Shown one piece after another: positions 41,874 to 51,700 of a stretch of 64,000 bases of DNA. Origin of the DNA: Altericroceibacterium xinjiangense (lineage in GTDB: Bacteria; Pseudomonadota; Alphaproteobacteria; Sphingomonadales; Sphingomonadaceae); contig NZ_RSEK01000007.1 of the NCBI RefSeq assembly GCF_003958635.1, forward strand, positions 124,001-188,000, written 5' to 3'. The position numbers were made by a program, and so were the translations under genes. Below the pieces are notes generated by a model. It was given only the letters and a program-made list of their open reading frames with translations, made no database searches and was not told the origin of the DNA. Every line of letters begins with the position of its first letter. Positions within the stretch are counted from its first letter, which is position 1.

Positions 41874-43261
41874 GACAAGGTCTCCGCGCGGCCGATCGGG
41901 AAGATCACCTCGACCCTGAGGCCTGGCTGGTTATCTCCGAGCCGAAGCGTGGCGCGGTGCACGCGCGCGGCGGCCGCGACGATGCTGAGACCCAGACCGC
42001 TGCCGGGTTCGGAACGGCTGGCGTCGAGCCGGGCGAAACGCTGCAATGCGATCTCCCGCTGGGCCTCGGGTATGCCCGGCCCTTCGTCGGTTACCACGAA
42101 CCGCGCGGCTTCCGCGGTCCGGTGCAGCTCTACCCGGACCACCCCGCCCGGCGGCGTGTACTTGATGGCGTTGTCGATCAGATTGGTCGCCGTCTGCGCC
42201 AGCAGGGCCCGCGCGCCGGAGAGCCGAACCGGCGCAAGATCGGTTTCCAGCCGCACGCCCCGCTCTTCCGCCACAGGCTCGAACAACTCGGCGGCCTCAG
42301 CGACCAGGGCATCGAACTGCACCGGCACGAAGCTCGCCGCCGCCGTCGCCTCCGCACGAGCCAGGCCGAGCACGTCCGCGATCAGCCGCAGGATGGACTC
42401 GATATCCTCGCGGCTTTCGGCCATCGCGGTGCGGAGCCGCTGCTCATCGCTCGCCTGAAGCTCCGCCAGGTCCAAGCGGGCGCGGATGCGTGTGAGCGGT
42501 GTCTTGAGGTCGTGCGCCAGTCCTTCGGTCGCGGCTCGCAGGGAGCCGACCAGCCGCTCGGTTTCCGCGAACGTGCGGTTGATCGTTTCGCCCAGCCGAT
42601 CGTACTCGTCGCCGCGTCCCGAGACGGGCAGCCGCTCCGCCAGATTGCCGCGCAGGAAACGCTCGCCCGCGCTGGAAGCCTGATCCACGAACGCAAGCCC
42701 GCGCCGGCTATACCAGAAGCCGAGCGCCAGCCCGAGAGCGCCGGTTGCCAGCAAGGACCACACGAGGGCCGATAGATAGCGCTCCTGAAGGGCTTTCTGC
42801 TCATCGGACAAGTTGCCGACCAGCAGGCGAAAGCCGCCCGGCAGGATGACGGCGCGCGCTTCGACGCTGCGTTCACGCCAGCCGGTACCCGTGCTGGCGA
42901 CTTGCGTGCTGAAGCTGTGATAGCCGGACCGGTCGATCTCCTCGGGCCATCCGGCGAGGTTGCCGACCAGCGGCTCTCCTCCGGGGCTGGCGAGAAGATA
43001 AAAGAACTCGTTGATGCGGGGCAAGCTCTCCGCGCGGCGGATCGCGCCGGCGACGCCGCCGATCCCTGCCGCCTGATACCGGGCGAGCAGGCTTGCCGCC
43101 TCGTCGTCCACCAGCGCTCGCGTGCGTTCCTGCAGCAGCCGGGTTGTCTGGACATACTGCACCGTCAAGGCAACGCTGGTGGTCAGAAGCGCGATGAGCG
43201 TGATCCACAAGGCGCCGCGCAAGGCTGCGCTGCCTGCGATCGCGCTCCGTTCAATCGGCAT
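41870..43261 (-). CDS. Sensor histidine kinase
   Basis: 463 residues. Membrane helices at about 17-37 and 163-183 enclose a periplasmic sensor loop of about 125 residues. A HAMP region follows (SSAGERFLRGNLAERLPVSGRGDEYDRLGETIN), then the phospho-acceptor His250 in EGLAHDLKTPLTRIRARLD, and the ATP-binding part NLIDNAIKYTPPGGVV, DEGPGIP and GSGLGLSIVAAAARVH. It starts inside the last codons of the response regulator gene and must be cotranslated with it. Signal unknown; the htrA gene at the head of the operon suggests envelope stress. Confidence 0.92.
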   Translation of the reverse strand: MPIERSAIAGSAALRGALWITLIALLTTSVALTVQYVQTTRLLQERTRALVDDEAASLLARYQAAGIGGVAGAIRRAESLPRINEFFYLLASPGGEPLVGNLAGWPEEIDRSGYHSFSTQVASTGTGWRERSVEARAVILPGGFRLLVGNLSDEQKALQERYLSALVWSLLATGALGLALGFWYSRRGLAFVDQASSAGERFLRGNLAERLPVSGRGDEYDRLGETINRTFAETERLVGSLRAATEGLAHDLKTPLTRIRARLDLAELQASDEQRLRTAMAESREDIESILRLIADVLGLARAEATAAASFVPVQFDALVAEAAELFEPVAEERGVRLETDLAPVRLSGARALLAQTATNLIDNAIKYTPPGGVVRVELHRTAEAARFVVTDEGPGIPEAQREIALQRFARLDASRSEPGSGLGLSIVAAAARVHRATLRLGDNQPGLRVEVIFPIGRAETLS

Positions 43262-43928
43262 CGAGGCGGTATCCCGCGCCGCGGATCGTGCTGATCAGGC
43301 TCGGCTCCTCCGGAGCGTCGATCTTGCCCCGCAATCGGCTGACATGGACGTCGATGACATTGGTGCCCGGGTTGAAGCTGTAATCCCAGATCGCCTCGGT
43401 CAGCATGGTGCGCGTCACCACCTGCCCGGCGTGGCGCATCAGATACTCCAGAAGCTGGAATTCCTTGTTGTGCAGTTCGATCCGGCGGCCCTTGCGCGAA
43501 GCGGTGCGGCCGAGAAGGTCGAGTGTGAGGCTGCCGACCTGAAGCTGCGTCCTGGGCGCGGTGTCGCCGCCCCGGCGCCGGACGATGGCTTCCAGCCGCG
43601 CGAACAATTCCTGAAAGGAAAAAGGCTTGGCGAGGTAATCGTCGCCACCGGCGCGCAGCCCTTCGACCTTGTGATCGACCTCGCTCAGCGCCGAAAGCAC
43701 CAGGACCGGCGTGCGGTTTCCCTGCGCCCGCAGCGCCGTAAGCACCGCCAAACCATCCAGCTGGGGAAGATTGCGGTCAAGGATGATGGCATCATGGCCG
43801 CCGCTCAGGGCGGCCGTCAGCCCGTCCACTCCGTTGGCAACATGGTCGCAGGAATGGCCAAGCTCCCCCAGGCCGCGCTTCAGGTAATCGGCGGTCTGTT
43901 CGTCATCTTCCACCAGCAGAAGCTTCAA
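43251..43928 (-). CDS. OmpR/PhoB-type response regulator
   Basis: 225 residues. The receiver domain has the acidic pocket Glu7-Asp8-Asp9, phospho-acceptor Asp51 (IILDRNLP), Thr/Ser in VLVLSALSE and Lys in YLAKPFSF. The C-terminal winged helix ends ..NKEFQLLEYLMRHAGQVVTR then VIDVHVSRLRGKID and TIRGAGYRLD. It is 66 bp after htrA and overlaps the kinase by 11 bases. It is likely to control htrA and its own operon. Confidence 0.93.
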   Translation of the reverse strand: MKLLLVEDDEQTADYLKRGLGELGHSCDHVANGVDGLTAALSGGHDAIILDRNLPQLDGLAVLTALRAQGNRTPVLVLSALSEVDHKVEGLRAGGDDYLAKPFSFQELFARLEAIVRRRGGDTAPRTQLQVGSLTLDLLGRTASRKGRRIELHNKEFQLLEYLMRHAGQVVTRTMLTEAIWDYSFNPGTNVIDVHVSRLRGKIDAPEEPSLISTIRGAGYRLDAD

Positions 43929-43994
43929 TGCCTCCTCCCCTGCGTCTCACAGACCCTGACGAGCATCGGAGGAGGCAGTTCCCGGCGGACCGAA

Positions 43995-45146
43995 TCAGGC
44001 AGCGTCGGTCCCGATCCGCAGCCGGGCGTTGAGGCGCCGCCCGTCGCGCAGGACTTCCATTTGCACGGTGCTGCCGACTGCGGCATCGGCCACGGCGCGC
44101 GCGAGATCGGTTCCGTCCTCGATTGCCTTGCCGTCGAACCGCCGGATCACGTCGCCCGGCCGAACGCCCGAGAGCGCGGCGGGACCATCCCGCTCCACTT
44201 CGGCGATCAAGGCGCCCTCGGCTTCAGTAAGGCCAAGGCTGGCCGCCACATCCAGCGTCACGTCCTGCAGCGCTACGCCGATCCGTCCGCGCGCGATGCT
44301 GCCGTGCTCGGCAAGCTGCATCGCCACCTCGTGCGCGAGGCGCGCGGGGATGGCGAAGCCGATGCCAACATTGCCGCCCGATGGTGAGAAGATCGCGGTG
44401 TTCACCCCCACGACCCGGCCGTTCGCATCGAACAGCGGCCCGCCGGAATTGCCCGAATTGATTGCGGCATCGACTTGCAGGAAATCGTCATACGGCCCCG
44501 CGCCGAGTTCGCGGCTGCGCGCCGAGACGATCCCGGACGTCACCGTGTTTCCAAGGCCGAAGGGGCTCCCGACGGCGAAAACGCTGTCACCCACGCGAAT
44601 GCGATCGCTGTCGCCCCAGCGCACGGCCGGAAAGGCGCCGCCCCCCTCGATCCGCACGACCGCCACGTCGGTCTTCGGGTCGCGGCCGAGCACCCGGCCC
44701 GACAGCTCGCGCCCGTCGCTGAGCTGGACCGACACCACGCTTGCGTCCGCGACCACGTGGTTGTTGGTGACGACAAGCCCGCTCGCGTCGATGATGAAGC
44801 CAGAGCCGAGCGACGCGCGCTGATGAGGCTGCCGCTCGGGCATGGGAGAGCCGAAGAATCGGCGCATCCGTTCATCGCGGGAGAAGGCCCCGCCCATCCG
44901 CTGCGCCTGGTGTTCCGGCTTCACCTGAATCTGTACGACGCTCGCCCCCACGGCCTCAACCATGTCGGCGAGCGAGGCGTGCGTGCCGGCCTGCGGGACT
45001 GCCGCCGCCTGAGGGGCGATCACCGCAGGGACGCTGTATTGTTCGTTCTCGAAAGCGGCCGCGCCGGTCGCGCCCATTACAGCCGCACCCCCGACCAGAA
45101 CGGCAGCCATTGCCGGGGTCAGGGAAAGTTTTCGCTTGGAAGCCAT
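43995..45146 (-). CDS. HtrA/Deg-type periplasmic serine protease
   Basis: 383 residues. An N-terminal hydrophobic segment (MAAVLVGGAAVMGATGAAAF) serves as signal or anchor. The trypsin-like domain has the triad His130 (TNNHVV), Asp160 (KTDVAVV) and Ser234 (NSGNSGGP). One PDZ domain follows (about 285-375: RIGVALQDVTLD.., VERDGPAALSGVRPGDVIRRFDG). DegP has two PDZ domains; one is typical of DegS/MamO-sized relatives. It degrades or processes misfolded envelope proteins. It heads the operon with the two-component system. Confidence 0.92.
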   Translation of the reverse strand: MASKRKLSLTPAMAAVLVGGAAVMGATGAAAFENEQYSVPAVIAPQAAAVPQAGTHASLADMVEAVGASVVQIQVKPEHQAQRMGGAFSRDERMRRFFGSPMPERQPHQRASLGSGFIIDASGLVVTNNHVVADASVVSVQLSDGRELSGRVLGRDPKTDVAVVRIEGGGAFPAVRWGDSDRIRVGDSVFAVGSPFGLGNTVTSGIVSARSRELGAGPYDDFLQVDAAINSGNSGGPLFDANGRVVGVNTAIFSPSGGNVGIGFAIPARLAHEVAMQLAEHGSIARGRIGVALQDVTLDVAASLGLTEAEGALIAEVERDGPAALSGVRPGDVIRRFDGKAIEDGTDLARAVADAAVGSTVQMEVLRDGRRLNARLRIGTDAA

Positions 45147-45323
45147 GTGTGTCCCGTGTTCTCGAATTGATCTTTTCTGGCCCCTATCTGGCGCATGGCC
45201 ATCACGGCGTCATTGTCCGACGGTTAAATCGATTTAACGAAAGGCCGTTCGGCACGCGGGCGCCCGGCAATACCTGCCCCGGCTGCCCTCGGAACGAGGC
45301 CGAAGGCGCCGCGTTGCCATCCC

Positions 45324-46196
45324 ATGCAGCCGATTCTGTCGAAAACCGCTTCCCCTGTCGACGAACGAGGGGTTGGGAACCCTGCAAGCCAAGCCAGCCT
45401 GGCGGATGGGCCGCCCTGGGACATGGTGATCCAGAACGGGCCCGTCATGGTGACGGCAATCCATGCAGGGCACACGATCCGCCGCTCGCTACAACCCTGG
45501 CTGACGATTTCCGAACAGGAGCGGTTGCGGGAAGAAGACCCGCTGACCGATTTCTTCCTTCCGGCAGGCGACACGATCGTTCGCGCCAACCGGTCGCGTT
45601 TCGAATTCGATCTCAACCGCCCACCTGAAAAGGCGGTCACCGTCGATCCGCAGGACACCTGGGGTCTCAAGATATGGGACCCGGACCTGCCGGAACAGGA
45701 AATCGAACGCTCGCTCGCGCTCCACGCGCAGTTCTATCGCCTGATAGCGGAAAGGGTGGAAGCGATGATCGCCGAGCACGGCCGCATCCTCGTGCTCGAC
45801 CTCCACAGCTACAATCACCGGCGCGATGGCCCCGAAGCTTCCCCCGCCTTGCAAAGCGAGAACCCCGATATTGATCTCGGTGCCACGACCCTGAACAAGG
45901 ACGTGTATGGAAACCTGCTCGAGGGGTTCAAGGCGGGCCTCCAGTCGCGCCAGGTTCGCGGGCGGACCCCGGACGTCCAGGTCAATGTCCGCTGGGAAGA
46001 TGGCGGCAACTTCCCGGAATGGCTGCACGCCACCTACGGCGACGCGGCCTGCGTGCTGACGCTGGAATTCAAGAAGATTTTCATGGATGAATGGGGGTGC
46101 GGCGCCGACATCCTTGCGCTGCAGGAACTGCGCGACGGCTTCCTTGCCGCCGTTCGCGAGGGTCGGGAGAGCCTGGCCCGCGTGGCCCCGGCATGA
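45324..46196 (+). CDS. N-formylglutamate amidohydrolase-like protein
   Basis: 290 residues from ATG 45324; an ATG at 45423 would also give a full domain. VTAIHAGHTIRR near the start, then DPLTDFFLPAGDTIVRANRSRFEFDLNR and VLDLHSYNHRRDGP with metal-binding His/Asp residues, and WEDGGNFPEWLH later, match the FGase family, which hydrolyses N-formyl-L-glutamate in histidine breakdown. There are no hut genes here. The gene instead overlaps a DUF1704 gene (ATGA) and an ATP-grasp gene, which suggests another amide substrate, perhaps a peptide made by that ATP-grasp. Confidence 0.82.
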   Translation: MQPILSKTASPVDERGVGNPASQASLADGPPWDMVIQNGPVMVTAIHAGHTIRRSLQPWLTISEQERLREEDPLTDFFLPAGDTIVRANRSRFEFDLNRPPEKAVTVDPQDTWGLKIWDPDLPEQEIERSLALHAQFYRLIAERVEAMIAEHGRILVLDLHSYNHRRDGPEASPALQSENPDIDLGATTLNKDVYGNLLEGFKAGLQSRQVRGRTPDVQVNVRWEDGGNFPEWLHATYGDAACVLTLEFKKIFMDEWGCGADILALQELRDGFLAAVREGRESLARVAPA

Positions 46197-47401
46197 GCAA
46201 CCGAGCCACAGCGCCGCAAGCATCCGCGTCACGCCTCTGCGCCGCTGCGATCGAGGTGGATCGCAATCTGGCGCGGATGGACCGCAAGGTGGACTGGCTC
46301 ACCCGCCTGACGCCCACCAACGTCGATGAGATCTGGGCGGGTTTCCAGGCGTCCGGTTTTCGCGAGATGCCCGACAGCCAGTTCGGCGAAGGCCTGATCA
46401 ACGACGCGCCGGGTTTGCGGGAAGAGCTTTTCGCGCTCCCCGTCCGGGAGATCGAAAACCCGCTGATCCAGGCTCTCCTGCTGGAAAAGCAGCGCGAGAT
46501 TGACCGGCAGATCGAATTGGTCCGCATGCGCGGGCTGGACGGGTTCATCATCGCGAGCATCGATTTGTTCGGGCATGTCAGCGAACAGCTGCTGCAGACC
46601 GCGCGCGACTTGCTGGAAACCGTGCCGATCCTCCCTCCCGACCCCAAGGACGTCGGCAGCGACGCCATCTGTGAAGCCGCGCGGCAGACCGTGGCCGGAT
46701 ACCGCAAGCGGCATCCTGATTTCTCATGTGAGGTGATCGTCGATCCCACTCCCGGGACGTCCCTGTACATGGCGATGGGCAATTTCCACGTCGCCTTCGA
46801 TTTCCGTACCGCCCACAGCCGGGTTGCGCCGCTGATCGAACATGAGATCGGCACGCATGCGGTCACCCGGTACAACGGGAGCCGCCAGCCCTTGCACACG
46901 CTGGCAGGAGGACTGGCCGACTACGACGTTCTGCAGGAAGGACTAGCGGTTCTGGCCGAATATCTTGCCGGCTATCTTCCCGCGAGCCGCCTGCGCACGC
47001 TGGCCGGCCGCGTGGTCGCGGTTCACATGGCGGTGCAGGAAAGCAAGGGGGCCGATATCTACGCCTGCCTGGTGGAAGAATGCAGGCTCGACAGTGCGAC
47101 CGCGTTCGACACGGCAGTACGGGCAAAGCGCGGCGGCGGGCTGACCAAGGATGCGCTTTACCTGAAAGGGCTGGCCGAACTGCTCGCTTACCTGAGCCAT
47201 GATGGCGATCTGCAAATCCTGTTTCTCGGCAAGTTTGCGCTGAAGCAGTTGCACAGCCTAGAACGGCTTATCCAGGACGGCATTCTGCATCCGCCGGAAA
47301 TCATCCCGTCCTATCTTCAAGATCACGCGGCCGCCGAGCGGCTGGCGCGGGCGCGCACGCTATCTCTCGAAGCGCTCTACCAAGAAAGTCCCGAGACATG
47401 A
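46193..47401 (+). CDS. DUF1704 (QEGLA-motif) metallopeptidase-like protein
   Basis: 402 residues from ATG 46193, overlapping the previous stop. The zinc site appears as EHEIGTHAVTRYNG (HExGxH type) near residue 222, followed by the name-giving LQEGLAVLAEYLAG. The family is often labelled flavohemoglobin expression-modulating QEGLA motif protein; eukaryotic relatives are the MATCAP tubulin tyrosine carboxypeptidases, so a carboxypeptidase role is reasonable. It overlaps the ATP-grasp gene by four bases. In this trio it may trim or turn over an amide-linked product. Confidence 0.85.
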   Translation: MSNRATAPQASASRLCAAAIEVDRNLARMDRKVDWLTRLTPTNVDEIWAGFQASGFREMPDSQFGEGLINDAPGLREELFALPVREIENPLIQALLLEKQREIDRQIELVRMRGLDGFIIASIDLFGHVSEQLLQTARDLLETVPILPPDPKDVGSDAICEAARQTVAGYRKRHPDFSCEVIVDPTPGTSLYMAMGNFHVAFDFRTAHSRVAPLIEHEIGTHAVTRYNGSRQPLHTLAGGLADYDVLQEGLAVLAEYLAGYLPASRLRTLAGRVVAVHMAVQESKGADIYACLVEECRLDSATAFDTAVRAKRGGGLTKDALYLKGLAELLAYLSHDGDLQILFLGKFALKQLHSLERLIQDGILHPPEIIPSYLQDHAAAERLARARTLSLEALYQESPET

Positions 47402-48459
47402 CGAACCCCCGGATCAAGATCGCCTTCGTCGTGAACGACGTCGCCACCGAAAAGGACAATTACACGACGATCCGCCTTGCCCGAAAGGCAGTGGCGCGCG
47501 GCCACGAAGTCGCGCTGATCGGTCTCGGCGACTTCATCTACGATTGGCGCGACGGTATCTGCGCCATGGCGACGCGGAGCAAAGTTGCCGAGTTCGACGA
47601 CGACAAGACCTATCTCGTCCACTTGCAGGACCCAGAGATGGAGCGGTCGCGGATACGCCTGGCGGAATACGACATCCTGATGTTGCGCAGCGATCCGGCC
47701 GAAGAACTGGTAACGCGCAGCTGGGCTCCGTCGTCCAGCCTGCTCTTCGCGCAGCTTGCCTCGCTGAACGACACCATCGTGCTGAACGATCCCAAGCATC
47801 TGACCGACGCGGTGAACAAGACATACTTCCAGGGCTTTCCCGAGGCCGTTCGCGCCGAAACGACGATCACGCGGGAACCGGCCGAAGTTGCGCGCTTTCT
47901 CGATGCCCATGACGGCAAGGGAGTCATCAAGCCGCTGCAGGGATCGGGCGGGCAAGGCGTGTTCATCATCAGCGAAAAGAACCGCGAGAACCTCAACCAG
48001 ATCGTGGAAGCCGTGACCCGGGATGGGTACGCCATCGTCCAGGAGTATCTCCCGGCCGCCAAGCAGGGCGACCTGCGCATGATCACCCTGAACGGCAGGC
48101 CCTTGCAGGTGGACGGCACCTACGCCTGCCTCCACCGCTTCAGCCAGACCGAAGACCATCGCTCCAACATTTCGGCAGGCGGCGGGGTGGAGATGGTTTC
48201 GCCGGACCCGACCGCCTTGCGCATCGCGGAAATCGTCGGCCCGAAGCTGATCGACGACGGCATGTACTTTACCGGCCTGGATATCGCCGGCGACAAGATG
48301 ATGGAGGTGAACGTCGATACGCCGGGCGGGATCAACTACATGGAAGATCTCAGCGGCGTGAATTTCTCTGGCGCGATCATCGACGATCTGGAGCGCAAGG
48401 TCCGCTTGCAGAGGCAGTATGGCGGCACCCTCAGCAACCGCCAGCTTGCGGTGATCTAG
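47398..48459 (+). CDS. GshB/RimK-like ATP-grasp ligase
   Basis: 353 residues; ATG overlaps the DUF1704 stop. An N-terminal Rossmann-like domain (KIAFVVNDVATEKDNYTTIRLARKA, ILMLRSDPAEEL) is followed by the ATP-grasp: DAVNKTYFQGFPE, KGVIKPLQGSGGQGVFII, AIVQEYLPAAKQGDLRMI, NISAGGGVEMV and the metal site MMEVNVDTPGGINYME. It resembles glutathione synthetase but there is no gshA here. It should ligate an acid to an amino compound with ATP. The product is unknown. Confidence 0.85.
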   Translation: MTNPRIKIAFVVNDVATEKDNYTTIRLARKAVARGHEVALIGLGDFIYDWRDGICAMATRSKVAEFDDDKTYLVHLQDPEMERSRIRLAEYDILMLRSDPAEELVTRSWAPSSSLLFAQLASLNDTIVLNDPKHLTDAVNKTYFQGFPEAVRAETTITREPAEVARFLDAHDGKGVIKPLQGSGGQGVFIISEKNRENLNQIVEAVTRDGYAIVQEYLPAAKQGDLRMITLNGRPLQVDGTYACLHRFSQTEDHRSNISAGGGVEMVSPDPTALRIAEIVGPKLIDDGMYFTGLDIAGDKMMEVNVDTPGGINYMEDLSGVNFSGAIIDDLERKVRLQRQYGGTLSNRQLAVI

Positions 48460-48644
48460 GCCCCTCGCGCATTGCGGCGGTTTCGCTCGCCATGACGTTG
48501 CAGCCTGGCTGAGCGGGGACCAAATGCCGGGTTCGTCACCTCTGTCAGCCCTATCTCCCTGCGAAAGCTCGGATCTCTGCGGTGCCTGACCGGAAGATTC
48601 GGCCGGCCGAAGCCGGCACGAACCTGAGCACCCTGTTCTCCCGC

Positions 48645-50351
48645 TTACTTCGCGGCGGAATCGAACACCTTCTCTCCGTCGATGTAGGTCATCACGACCT
48701 GGGTGTTGTGCACATCGGTGATCGGGATGGTGAAGATGTTGCGATCGAGCACGATGAAGTCTGCCAACTTGCCCTGCTCCAGAGTGCCGGTTGCGTGATC
48801 GAAATTCATTTGCCTAGCGGACTGGCGCGTAAATACGTCGATCGCTTGTTCCAGCGTGATCCGTTCCTGCGCGCCGAGCACTTCGCCGCCGCCACCGGGC
48901 ACCTGCCGGGTGACTAGCGTTTCGATAGCTATCCACGGGTTCACCGTGGGCACTACGTTCCAGTCAGACCCCGGCACGACCAAGGCGCCCGCGTCGAGCG
49001 CGTCCTTGATCGGAATCCAGCGCTTCATTCGCTCTTCACCCACTGCCTTGCGAATGTCTGCGATGATCGGTGAAGTGTACCAAATGTATGGTGAGAACTC
49101 GAACGCGGCACCGATCCGGGCGCCGCGCTGCAGGTCTTCCATCTGGACGAAGCTATTGTGCCCGACGTTATGCAGCGCCCCGCCAACACCGTTCTGCTGG
49201 CGAGCGTGTTCGATGGCGTTTAATCCGGCGCGTACAGCTCCATCGCCGGCAGCGTGAAACTTGACTGTGAGCCCATCGCGATCAAGCCGGGCTACTTGTT
49301 CATTCAGCTGGTCCTGCTGAATCAGCAGCAGTCCACGCTCCCGGATGGAATCGACTTCATGCGCCCCATGCATCGGCTGGTAGGGATCGACCATTGCCGC
49401 CGTATGCCCATCGGTCGGCACGCCATCCAGCACGAGCTTGACGCAGGAGGGAGAGAAACGGTCCCGCGCATAGAGCATGCGCTGGGCGACAAGTTCTTCG
49501 TCCGACCCCCACAGGCACCCCCGCGCCCGCTGCTTCAGTTCCCCGGCATCCGCCAGCGAGGCGTAAGCCTCCGCGGTCGCCCGGAAGACGCCGGCATCGT
49601 CGAACGCGGTGATCCCGTAGGATAGCATGTCGTCGAGCGCCCACTTCAGCGCAGCCCGGAGCCGCTCCTCCGATGGAGCAGGAACATGGACGGACACGAG
49701 GCCGCTCGCGCTTTCGCGCAGGATGCCGGTCGGCTCGCCGCCAGCGGCCCGTTCGATGATGCCGCCTTCCGGATCGGGTGTGTTCGCGTTGACACCGGCA
49801 ATCCGCAGCGCCATCGAATTGGCCCATGCGCTGTGGCCGGAAATGTCGCGCAGCAGCACCGGATTGTTCGGCGAGACCCGGTCGAGCAGTTCCTTCGTCG
49901 GCGGGGTGTTTCCGAAACTGTCGTTCTGATAACCCCCGCCGTCGATCCATTCGCCCGGTGGCGCCTTGGCCACGCAGCCGGCGATGAAGTCCAGACTCTG
50001 TTGCGCGTTCGATCCTTGCGGAACCATGCAGCGGAACTGCGCCAGCCCGCCGCCGGAAGGGTGCACGTGCATATCGTGCAGCCCCGGAATGACGAGCTTC
50101 CCATCGAGATCGAGCGTCTGCGTAGAGGCTCCACGATGGGCTTCTACCGCCTGTGCATCACCAATGGCGATGATTGCGCCATGCGAAATCGCCATCGATG
50201 TCGCCCAGCCGCCTGGCGTGTAGATCGTCGCATCCTCGACGATCAGGTCGGCTTTCGGAAGCTCGAATTCCGGCGCGGCCGTGAACTGCGCATGTGCGGG
50301 GACGGCGGCGACCAGGGCCAGTGCAGCCGTAGCGAAAAGCGTTTTTCTCAT
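48645..50351 (-). CDS. Exported amidohydrolase, family 3 (YtcJ-like), copy 1
   Basis: 568 residues from ATG 50351 with GGAGA upstream; the frame further upstream overlaps the MFS gene and is ignored. A clear signal peptide ([20 protein letters not shown]) sends it to the periplasm. Metal-site motifs: [13 protein letters not shown] near 95, [21 protein letters not shown], and the C-terminal [15 protein letters not shown] strap. The family hydrolyses amide or cyclic amide bonds. It is a close paralogue of the protein at 54661-56358 with many identical stretches ([19 protein letters not shown]). It is the second gene of the MFS unit. Confidence 0.88.
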   Translation of the reverse strand: MRKTLFATAALALVAAVPAHAQFTAAPEFELPKADLIVEDATIYTPGGWATSMAISHGAIIAIGDAQAVEAHRGASTQTLDLDGKLVIPGLHDMHVHPSGGGLAQFRCMVPQGSNAQQSLDFIAGCVAKAPPGEWIDGGGYQNDSFGNTPPTKELLDRVSPNNPVLLRDISGHSAWANSMALRIAGVNANTPDPEGGIIERAAGGEPTGILRESASGLVSVHVPAPSEERLRAALKWALDDMLSYGITAFDDAGVFRATAEAYASLADAGELKQRARGCLWGSDEELVAQRMLYARDRFSPSCVKLVLDGVPTDGHTAAMVDPYQPMHGAHEVDSIRERGLLLIQQDQLNEQVARLDRDGLTVKFHAAGDGAVRAGLNAIEHARQQNGVGGALHNVGHNSFVQMEDLQRGARIGAAFEFSPYIWYTSPIIADIRKAVGEERMKRWIPIKDALDAGALVVPGSDWNVVPTVNPWIAIETLVTRQVPGGGGEVLGAQERITLEQAIDVFTRQSARQMNFDHATGTLEQGKLADFIVLDRNIFTIPITDVHNTQVVMTYIDGEKVFDSAAK

Positions 50352-50428
50352 GACGTCTCCAGGAAAGACTGGCCAGCCCCGGAACATCCCGGTGGCGGCG
50401 GATTGCGAACGGGCGGCGAGCGCAGGCA

Positions 50429-51592
50429 TCACGCCTGCACCGGTACGGCCTCCCTGCGAACGAGAAGCGGCCAGGCGAATAGTGCGAGCGAGAGGATCAT
50501 CGCGGCAATGCTGAGGATTTTGACCGGCTCGAAGCTGTCCGCTCCGCCCAGGAGCTCACTGGCGGCCAGCGGACCAAAGGCGAGGCCAATCATCTGTGAA
50601 GCGATTGCGGTCGACATCAGGCGACCGGACGGCGTGAGGCTGGCGGCCAGCCCGAGGATGAACGGCAGGGCAAAGTTCCACAGCGTGTTGAAGGCGATCA
50701 GCGTTACCAGGAACGCGCCATAGCCGGGCGTGCCCAGCGTCAGAGCCAGCGCCGCAGCGCCGCCTACGGTGCCGACCACTATCGGCCAGAACCGGGAAAT
50801 ACGTTCCGACCACCAGACAGCGCCAAGCGCGCCCCCCACCGCGGTGAACTGGCAGATCAGCAGCCCATTGGCGATCGGCTGTTCGGCAATCCCGGCATCG
50901 ATTCCGATCAGGAACAGATTGGCCCAGGCCACGCCGATCGAGACATTGTAGACGAGAACACCGGCAAGGACGAACACGATCGTCGTCGTCGATGCCCTTC
51001 CGAACCCGTCTCCGGAGGCATCGTGTGCCACGTCGCCAGCCCTGCCGGTAACATCCGGCAGGTACCAGGCCACCGCGCTTGCCGCGAGGCTGGCGATGGC
51101 CCAGCTGTAAAATACCGTTCCCAGTCCGAAGCTGTCCAGGATGCTGGGCATTGCCCAGAGGCCCAGCGCTCCGTACGTCAGCAGCAGCACGAGGTAGAGC
51201 CCCATGTTGCGTTCCGGCTGCGATGAAGAACCCACCACCGAGAAGCTGATCGAGATGATGAAGCCGGATCCGAAGCCCGCTACCATGCGCGCGAGGGGGA
51301 GAAGGTCCCCGCCCGCGGCCATGCCGGAAAGGACATAGCCCAAGGCTGCAACCAGCAATGCGGCGACCGTCTGCGTGCGCCAGGAAAGCCGCGGACCGAT
51401 GAGCGCTGCCAGCACCGTTCCGACGGCGATCCCGAGCATTTCCATGAACGCCATCTCGTTCGCGGACGCTTCGCTGAGGCCGTATTGAGTGACGAAGCCC
51501 TGCACCAGCCCCGGCTGGACGATGAAGCTCAGGACCCCGATCGTACCGAGGATGATCGCGGCACCCACCCCCTGATCCGTCCGGTGCTCCAT
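50429..51592 (-). CDS. MFS transporter
   Basis: 387 residues with about twelve hydrophobic helices, no signal peptide. The helix 2-3 loop has GPRLSWRTQT and the protein ends LALFAWPLLVRREAVP. The major facilitator fold is clear from helix spacing, but subfamily signatures are weak. It is the first gene of its unit, with a TTGGCCG-N3-CGGCCAW palindrome 67 bp before the start, and probably imports the substrate of the surrounding catabolic cluster. Confidence 0.85.
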   Translation of the reverse strand: MEHRTDQGVGAAIILGTIGVLSFIVQPGLVQGFVTQYGLSEASANEMAFMEMLGIAVGTVLAALIGPRLSWRTQTVAALLVAALGYVLSGMAAGGDLLPLARMVAGFGSGFIISISFSVVGSSSQPERNMGLYLVLLLTYGALGLWAMPSILDSFGLGTVFYSWAIASLAASAVAWYLPDVTGRAGDVAHDASGDGFGRASTTTIVFVLAGVLVYNVSIGVAWANLFLIGIDAGIAEQPIANGLLICQFTAVGGALGAVWWSERISRFWPIVVGTVGGAAALALTLGTPGYGAFLVTLIAFNTLWNFALPFILGLAASLTPSGRLMSTAIASQMIGLAFGPLAASELLGGADSFEPVKILSIAAMILSLALFAWPLLVRREAVPVQA

Positions 51593-51658
51593 GCTACCCC
51601 CTTCCCCCGCGGCGACAGCGCCAGGAGTGCAGAACCTATAAGCGCGACCTGCCGAGGC

Positions 51659-51675
51659 TTGGCCGAACCGGCCAT
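51659..51675. promoter_or_regulatory. Cluster palindrome P1
   Basis: TTGGCCGAACCGGCCAT: arms TTGGCC and GGCCAT with five bases between, inner CCG/CGG. It is 67 bp upstream of the MFS start codon. The same element occurs at 56412-56428 and 58526-58542. Confidence 0.65.
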
Positions 51676-51700
51676 AACCGCCTTTGTCCTGTGCGGCCGG

